The notes below the pieces were generated by a model, which was not told the origin of the DNA, ran no database searches, and worked only from the letters and a program-made list of their open reading frames with translations. Below are positions 59,900 to 64,000 of a DNA stretch of 64,000 nucleotides, one piece after another. A program made the position numbers and the translations under genes. Origin of the DNA: an uncultured bacterium (GTDB lineage: Bacteria; Bacillota_I; Bacilli_A; Acholeplasmatales; Anaeroplasmataceae); the NCBI GenBank assembly GCA_949292525.1, contig CASEZJ010000010.1:29431-93430 (forward strand). Direction: 5' to 3'. Within the stretch, counting starts at the first letter, position 1, and every line of letters begins with the position of its first letter.

Positions 59900-60273
59900 A
59901 ATATTAACCTCCCAAGTGCTTAATAAATTTATGATTAGTTATCATCATTTAAATTATACCATAATTTTTTTAAATATGTATTTAAATAATCAAATATTGC
60001 AAAAAAAAATAAATAAGTGTATTATTATAAGTAAGATTTTGAAAGTTTTGGTTAGTTTTTATAGAAAGCTTCATTCTTTCAAAAAGTAGAATAAAAGGCT
60101 TCTAGACTTAGTAAATAAAAGTGCTGACAGTATTTATCTATTTAATTATATCAGATATTAAATATAGGAGCTATTATTCTTGTTTACTAGAATCAAGATA
60201 AAAAATAACTAGAATCTTAGAAATGTAAGAGTAAACATTTCTTACATTTACTATAATACGAGGAGTAAAGACG
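59900..60273. other. 374-base gene-free region with repeats
   Basis: It holds the ATP-grasp promoter on the left and the tldD -10 (TATAAT, 60252-60257) on the right. Between them: TTGAAAG (60039-60045) with CTTTCAA (60075-60081) as distant arms, direct repeats ACTAGAATC at 60186 and 60208 (22 bases apart, two helix turns), and a 10-bp inverted repeat AAATGTAAGA/TCTTACATTT (60221-60230, 60240-60249) just before the tldD -10. I see no ORF or known RNA. Confidence 0.6.
60221..60257 (+). promoter_or_regulatory. tldD promoter with operator-like inverted repeat
   Basis: The perfect 10-base arms cover the position where a -35 is expected, and no -35 match is visible. This suggests control by a dimeric regulator. 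Confidence 0.5.
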
Positions 60274-61662
60274 ATGTTAAATAAAGAAGAAATTAAAAAA
60301 GTCTTGTTAGAAGCTGTAAAAACCGGCTGTGATTTTGCTGAACTTTATTTAGAAGATACAATTGATAATAATATTACAATGACTTCGTATAAAGTAAACA
60401 GCATAAATAATTCCAATATTTATGGAGCTGGATTACGCTTATTAAAAAATGATGATGAAGTATATGGCTATACAAATGATGTAAGCTTAGATGGATTACT
60501 TAATTTAGCAAAAGAATTAAGTGGTTTTTATAATTATGAAAAAATCATCAATGATTTTGCTTTTAATGATACATATGTTAAACAAAATACAATAATTCCT
60601 AAATTAAGTATTGATGAAGATATAAATAAAAAGATCGAATATTTAAAGAGTGCTTCAAAAGGTGCTTTAGAATACGATCCTATTATTATTCAAGCTGTAG
60701 CTAATGTAAAAGAACATATTCAACACATTTTAGTCGCTAATACAAATGGTGTATTTAAAACAGATATTAGAAATAATATTAGATATGGTATAACTTGTAT
60801 AGCTGAAAATAAAAATGGTAAGCAACAAGGACATTATAATTATGGTGGTAACTTTGGTCTTGATCATTATGTTGATTTTGATTTTTATGCCTTAGGTCAA
60901 AAAGCGGCTAAAAGTGCTATAACAATGCTTAATGCCCCGCAAATTAAAGGTGGAATTTATGATGTTGTAATTAACAATGATTTTGGTGGGGTTATTTTCC
61001 ATGAAGCCTGTGGCCATGCCTTAGAAGCTTCAAGCGTGGCAAGAGGTTTGTCTGTTTTCACGAATAAATTAGGTCAAAAAATAGCTGCTGATTGTGTAAC
61101 AGCTATCGATGATGGAACTATTCCTAATGAATGGGGTAGTTTAAATATTGATGATGAAGGTCATGCGACACAAAAGAATGTTTTAATAGAAAATGGAATT
61201 TTAAAATCATATATGGTTGATTTTAAAAATGCAAGAATTATGAATCTTGAACCAACTGGCTCAGGTAGAAGACAAAGTTATCGTTTTAAACCAACTTCAA
61301 GAATGACTAATACCTATATTGCAAATGGTAAATATACTTTTGATGAAATTATTAAAAACACAAAATATGGCTTGTTTGCGAAAGAATTAGGTGGCGGTTC
61401 TGTTAATCCAGCTACAGGGGAATACAATTTTGCTGTTAATGAAGGTTATTTAATTGAAGATGGTAAAATTACAACTCCAGTTAGAGGTGCAACACTTATT
61501 GGTAAGGGTAATGAAACCTTATTAAATATTGATATGGTTGGTAATAATCAAACATTTGGTTATGGTATGTGTGGTTCTTCATCTGGTTCAATACCTGCAT
61601 GTGTTGGTCAACCAACAATTAGGGTTAAGAATATGACTGTTGGTGGTAATGGAGGTAAGTAG
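60274..61662 (+). CDS. tldD: metalloprotease TldD
   Basis: 462 residues. With TldE it forms a heterodimeric zinc protease that degrades or processes peptides, such as modified bacteriocin precursors. Zn motif HExxxH at 243-248 (IFHEACGHALEAS), GTIPNEWGSLNIDDEGH, the C-terminal GNGNETLLN-type region (IGKGNETLLNIDMVGN) and CGSSSGSIPACVGQPT with the third-ligand Cys. CGAGGAG precedes the ATG. Its target here is unknown; no peptide-modification genes are in the window. Confidence 0.95.
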   Translation: MLNKEEIKKVLLEAVKTGCDFAELYLEDTIDNNITMTSYKVNSINNSNIYGAGLRLLKNDDEVYGYTNDVSLDGLLNLAKELSGFYNYEKIINDFAFNDTYVKQNTIIPKLSIDEDINKKIEYLKSASKGALEYDPIIIQAVANVKEHIQHILVANTNGVFKTDIRNNIRYGITCIAENKNGKQQGHYNYGGNFGLDHYVDFDFYALGQKAAKSAITMLNAPQIKGGIYDVVINNDFGGVIFHEACGHALEASSVARGLSVFTNKLGQKIAADCVTAIDDGTIPNEWGSLNIDDEGHATQKNVLIENGILKSYMVDFKNARIMNLEPTGSGRRQSYRFKPTSRMTNTYIANGKYTFDEIIKNTKYGLFAKELGGGSVNPATGEYNFAVNEGYLIEDGKITTPVRGATLIGKGNETLLNIDMVGNNQTFGYGMCGSSSGSIPACVGQPTIRVKNMTVGGNGGK

Positions 61663-61663
61663 A

Positions 61664-62989
61664 ATGGATTTTAAATTATTACAAAAAGAAGCAAATAAAG
61701 CTGGTATTAAAGCAATCGAATTATATGAAAAACAAGATAAGAAGATAAATATTAGTGCTTTCGATAATCAAATCAATGAAAAAACTGAAGCTAATACTAA
61801 AGTTTTTGCGATAAGAGGAGAATATAATAATCAATTAGCTACAATTTATACAGAAAAAGATGATGATAATGAAATTCCTAATCTAATTAAAAGGTTAATC
61901 GAAGTCGCGAGTCATTTAACTAATGATGAGCCATATTTTATCTATCCTGGAGATAATGACTATGCCACAGTAGAATTACCAATTAATGATTTTGAAAAAT
62001 TATCATTAGCTGAAAAAAGTGATGTTTTATTAAAAATAACTACGATGTTAAAAGCTAAAACTAGTCTTTATTTTCATGGTGAAGCTGAATATGAAGAAAT
62101 TAGTGGAAAAATAACAATTATTAACTCTAATGGCTTAGATGTTACAAAAGAATATAAATATGCTTTGTTATATGGTGCTATTATCATCAAAAATGATAAC
62201 GAGATGAAAAATGGTTATGAAGTTAAATACTTAAGATCATTTAAAGATTTAGATTTAGATAGTTTTACAGATAAAATAGTTGATAAAGCTGTTAGTCAAA
62301 TTAATGCTAAATCTATTAAATCTGGTGCCTATAAAGTTGTTATTCAAAATAATGTTTTAAATAATTTAATGGGAGCTTTTGTTAATAATTTTAGTGCCCT
62401 AAAAGTAAAACATAAAATGTCATTCTTAGAAAATAAATTAAATAAACAAGTATTTGGTAAAAATATTAATTTAATTGATGATCCATTTTATAAAGATGCA
62501 CCTATGATTGATACATTTGATGATGAAGGTGTTAGCACCAAACTTAAAGAAGTTGTAAAAGATGGAGTATTACAAACCTACCTTCATAATCTTTCAACCG
62601 CGAGTCATTATAATGTTTTACCAACTGGTAATGGCTTTAAAACTAGTCCAAGTGGAGATGTAGATATTTATCCATGTAATCTATATCTTGAAGGTGGTAA
62701 TAAAAATTTCGCTGAACTATTAGAAACGGTAAATGACGGCGTTTTAATCACTAGTGTAAATGGTCTACATGCCGGTGTAAACCCAATTAGTGGTGATTTT
62801 AATCTTCAATGTTCAGGTTATTTAATTAAAGAAGGCAAAAGAGATTTACCTATTACACTAATAGTTTTATCAGGTAATTTTATTGATATGTTAAACAATA
62901 TCAGTGAAATTGCTAATGACAATTATTATTTTAACGGTATGACAATGCCTTCAGTTTATGTAAAATCTATGAATATATCAGGTAATTAA
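61664..62989 (+). CDS. tldE: TldE/PmbA subunit
   Basis: 441 residues. Same fold as TldD without the HExxxH metal motif: at the equivalent place it reads NNLMGAFVNNFSALKVKHKMSFLENKL. Closing blocks are VLPTGNGFKTSPSGDVDIYPCNLY and GLHAGVNPISGDFNLQCSGY. It is the non-catalytic partner of TldD. The start at 61664 follows GGAGG; an in-frame upstream ATG at 61640 lies inside tldD before that site. The gene begins two bases after tldD. Confidence 0.94.
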   Translation: MDFKLLQKEANKAGIKAIELYEKQDKKINISAFDNQINEKTEANTKVFAIRGEYNNQLATIYTEKDDDNEIPNLIKRLIEVASHLTNDEPYFIYPGDNDYATVELPINDFEKLSLAEKSDVLLKITTMLKAKTSLYFHGEAEYEEISGKITIINSNGLDVTKEYKYALLYGAIIIKNDNEMKNGYEVKYLRSFKDLDLDSFTDKIVDKAVSQINAKSIKSGAYKVVIQNNVLNNLMGAFVNNFSALKVKHKMSFLENKLNKQVFGKNINLIDDPFYKDAPMIDTFDDEGVSTKLKEVVKDGVLQTYLHNLSTASHYNVLPTGNGFKTSPSGDVDIYPCNLYLEGGNKNFAELLETVNDGVLITSVNGLHAGVNPISGDFNLQCSGYLIKEGKRDLPITLIVLSGNFIDMLNNISEIANDNYYFNGMTMPSVYVKSMNISGN

Positions 62990-63739
62990 ATGAAAAAAAG
63001 AAAAGAAAAAATTGAAGTTGAAGTAAAAGCTGTACCAGAAACAGAAGTAAAAAGCAGTCTAACAAACCCAATACATGGTATTAAATTTTGGCTTTTTACA
63101 ATTGGGGCAGCATTATTATTAGTAATGGGAATCTGGATTTTAGTTGATCATGATTTTGGTTCAAGTTTAGCGGTAGCTTTTACCGGTATTGTTATTATAA
63201 TCTTTGGTATAGTTAGAATTATTCCTTTAGTTAAATCACGTAAGACTGGTTTAGCTAAATTTACTAGTGCTTTAGAAATAATTATTAACATTTTATTAGG
63301 TATATTTTTAATTTTTGGGGCTACTAAAATTAAAGATAATAGTGATATTGGTAATTTCGTTGCAAAAAATTATCGTTTCTTCCTCGGATTTGTATTTTAT
63401 GCTAAAGCTGTTTTCTATTTTATTAATACGAGTTTATTAAAAGAAGAAACTAACAAATTTGAATTTTGGCTTCATATCTTAATTATCACTATCGCAGTTG
63501 TAATATTCGCAACTAATTTTGATGCCAAAGATTTAGCTATTTTTATTGCGATATTAGCTTTATTATGTGCTGTATTTTTAATCGGTATGTCTGGTGGTTC
63601 TTATTATAATTACCGTAAAACCATTAATAAAAAAGTAAAAAAAGAAAAAGATAATGAAGACCAAGATGAAGATAATAAAGAAGAGAATATAATTCTACCA
63701 ACTGATGAAGAACAAACTAATAATACTTATGTAAATTAA
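62990..63739 (+). CDS. membrane protein with charged tails (DUF308-like)
   Basis: 249 residues. Hydrophilic N-terminus (residues 1-30), then six hydrophobic helices (about 31-205) in HdeD/DUF308 style: LLLVMGIWILVDHDFGSSLAVAFTGIVIIIFGIVRII is followed by a second similar half. The C-terminal 40 residues are Lys/Glu/Asp-rich. It starts directly at the tldE stop (TAA ATG), so it is coupled to tldD-tldE. Function is unknown. Confidence 0.75.
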   Translation: MKKRKEKIEVEVKAVPETEVKSSLTNPIHGIKFWLFTIGAALLLVMGIWILVDHDFGSSLAVAFTGIVIIIFGIVRIIPLVKSRKTGLAKFTSALEIIINILLGIFLIFGATKIKDNSDIGNFVAKNYRFFLGFVFYAKAVFYFINTSLLKEETNKFEFWLHILIITIAVVIFATNFDAKDLAIFIAILALLCAVFLIGMSGGSYYNYRKTINKKVKKEKDNEDQDEDNKEENIILPTDEEQTNNTYVN

Positions 63740-63740
63740 T

Positions 63741-63768
63741 GGGCAACTTCGGTTGCCTTTTATTTTTA
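63741..63768 (+). terminator. terminator of tldD-tldE operon
   Basis: GGCAAC and GTTGCC pair around a TTCG tetraloop, then a T-tract; the same design as the ychF terminator. Confidence 0.9.
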
Positions 63769-63845
63769 AGTTATATTATATATAAATTTATAATAAAATA
63801 TTACTAAATTTGTGATTATAAGTGCTTATTTTAAGTGAAAAAACT

Positions 63846-63874
63846 TTGCAATTCATTTCTTAATATGGTATAAT
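63846..63874 (+). promoter_or_regulatory. promoter at right edge
   Basis: TTGCAA (63846-63851) and TATAAT (63869-63874) are 17 bases apart. What it drives lies mostly beyond the window. The short frame after it (ATG at 63885) stops within ten codons. Confidence 0.6.
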
Positions 63875-63936
63875 TTTCATTGTTATGAAAGGATTGAATA
63901 TTACCTGTCTTTAGGATCTTATCGTTTTTTCGGTTG

Positions 63937-64000
63937 TTAAGCTATATCAAACTCGACATTCAAAATGTTGTCTACATCTTTTTTAGATAAGTAGACATTA
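63937..64000 (-). CDS. possible 3' end of a minus-strand gene
   Basis: Read on the minus strand, the last 64 bases encode VYLSKKDVDNILNVEFDIA and a TAA stop, which looks like a plausible protein end but is too short to identify. The region also contains an inverted repeat, TGTCTAC and GTAGACA (63970-63997), that could instead belong to an RNA or leader made from the plus-strand promoter at 63846. Confidence 0.25.
   Translation of the reverse strand, partial: NVYLSKKDVDNILNVEFDIA

Noticed and set aside
63885..63914. Short plus-strand frame after the right-edge promoter
   Set aside because: It stops after nine codons and has no recognisable feature.

Overview
The window is AT-rich (A+T clearly dominates, including third codon positions). 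It reads with the standard genetic code: tryptophan is TGG, and no recognisable gene needs an in-frame TGA. Gene content is Gram-positive and Bacilli-like: YneF, RecU, RarA, RNase J, a bifunctional Rel, the L21-Prp-L27 cluster with an L27 N-terminal extension, PlsY, ECF-type vitamin uptake, and lipoproteins with lipoboxes but no outer-membrane genes. The PotA insertion and general style suggest an uncultured, host- or gut-associated low-GC Bacilli lineage near the Mollicutes/Acholeplasma/RF39/Erysipelotrichia branches. This placement is inference. I saw no rRNA, CRISPR array, transposase or prophage.

Layout. 1-3.3 kb: 3' end of an M28 peptidase, an oxygen-reducing flavodiiron protein facing a ferredoxin with a fresh tandem duplication, yneF and plsY. 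3.4-13.8 kb: parE-parC, a MATE exporter, three membrane proteins, then the L21 leader-rplU-prp-rpmA-obgE block. 13.8-22.6 kb: an XRE/SHOCT-like regulator pair, a PTS-EIIC-like membrane protein, and a divergent eight-gene uronate operon (eda, two KDG-kinase-like genes, yhcH family, aldo/keto reductase, TIM-barrel isomerase, kduI, kduD). This operon takes 5-keto-4-deoxyuronate from pectin or glycosaminoglycan lyase products to pyruvate and glyceraldehyde-3-phosphate. 22.8-26.8 kb: potABCD.

26.9-37.5 kb is a glycan-use island: a divergent AraC-GH39 fusion protein, a sugar ABC transporter (ATPase, two permeases, lipoprotein), a GH3 glycosidase broken by a deletion, an acetyl-esterase-like hydrolase and a beta-phosphoglucomutase. 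37.5-39.5 kb holds a Cys-rich fragment and a lipoprotein of unknown function. From tRNA-Arg at 39.7 kb to the end the content is mostly housekeeping: recU, a free-standing CBM20-like protein, RNase J, rarA, apt-rel-dtd, rimO-trmL-flavoprotein-LDH, ppa, ychF, an ECF S component with coaX, a phosphohexomutase, DUF3737, an ATP-grasp protein, and tldD-tldE.

Regulation visible in the DNA: many near-consensus sigma-A promoters; short hairpin terminators, often shared by convergent gene pairs; and four copies of a LacI/CcpA-type operator core (AGAAAACGTTT) upstream of the flavodiiron gene, the uronate operon, potABCD and the sugar ABC operon, which suggests a common carbon-responsive regulator. I found no large undescribed system. 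The most distinctive items are the AraC-GH39 fusion with nearby palindromes, the two recent lesions (GH3 deletion, ferredoxin duplication), the altered kinase paralogue, the orphan CBM protein and a Cys-rich gene that is one TA repeat out of frame.
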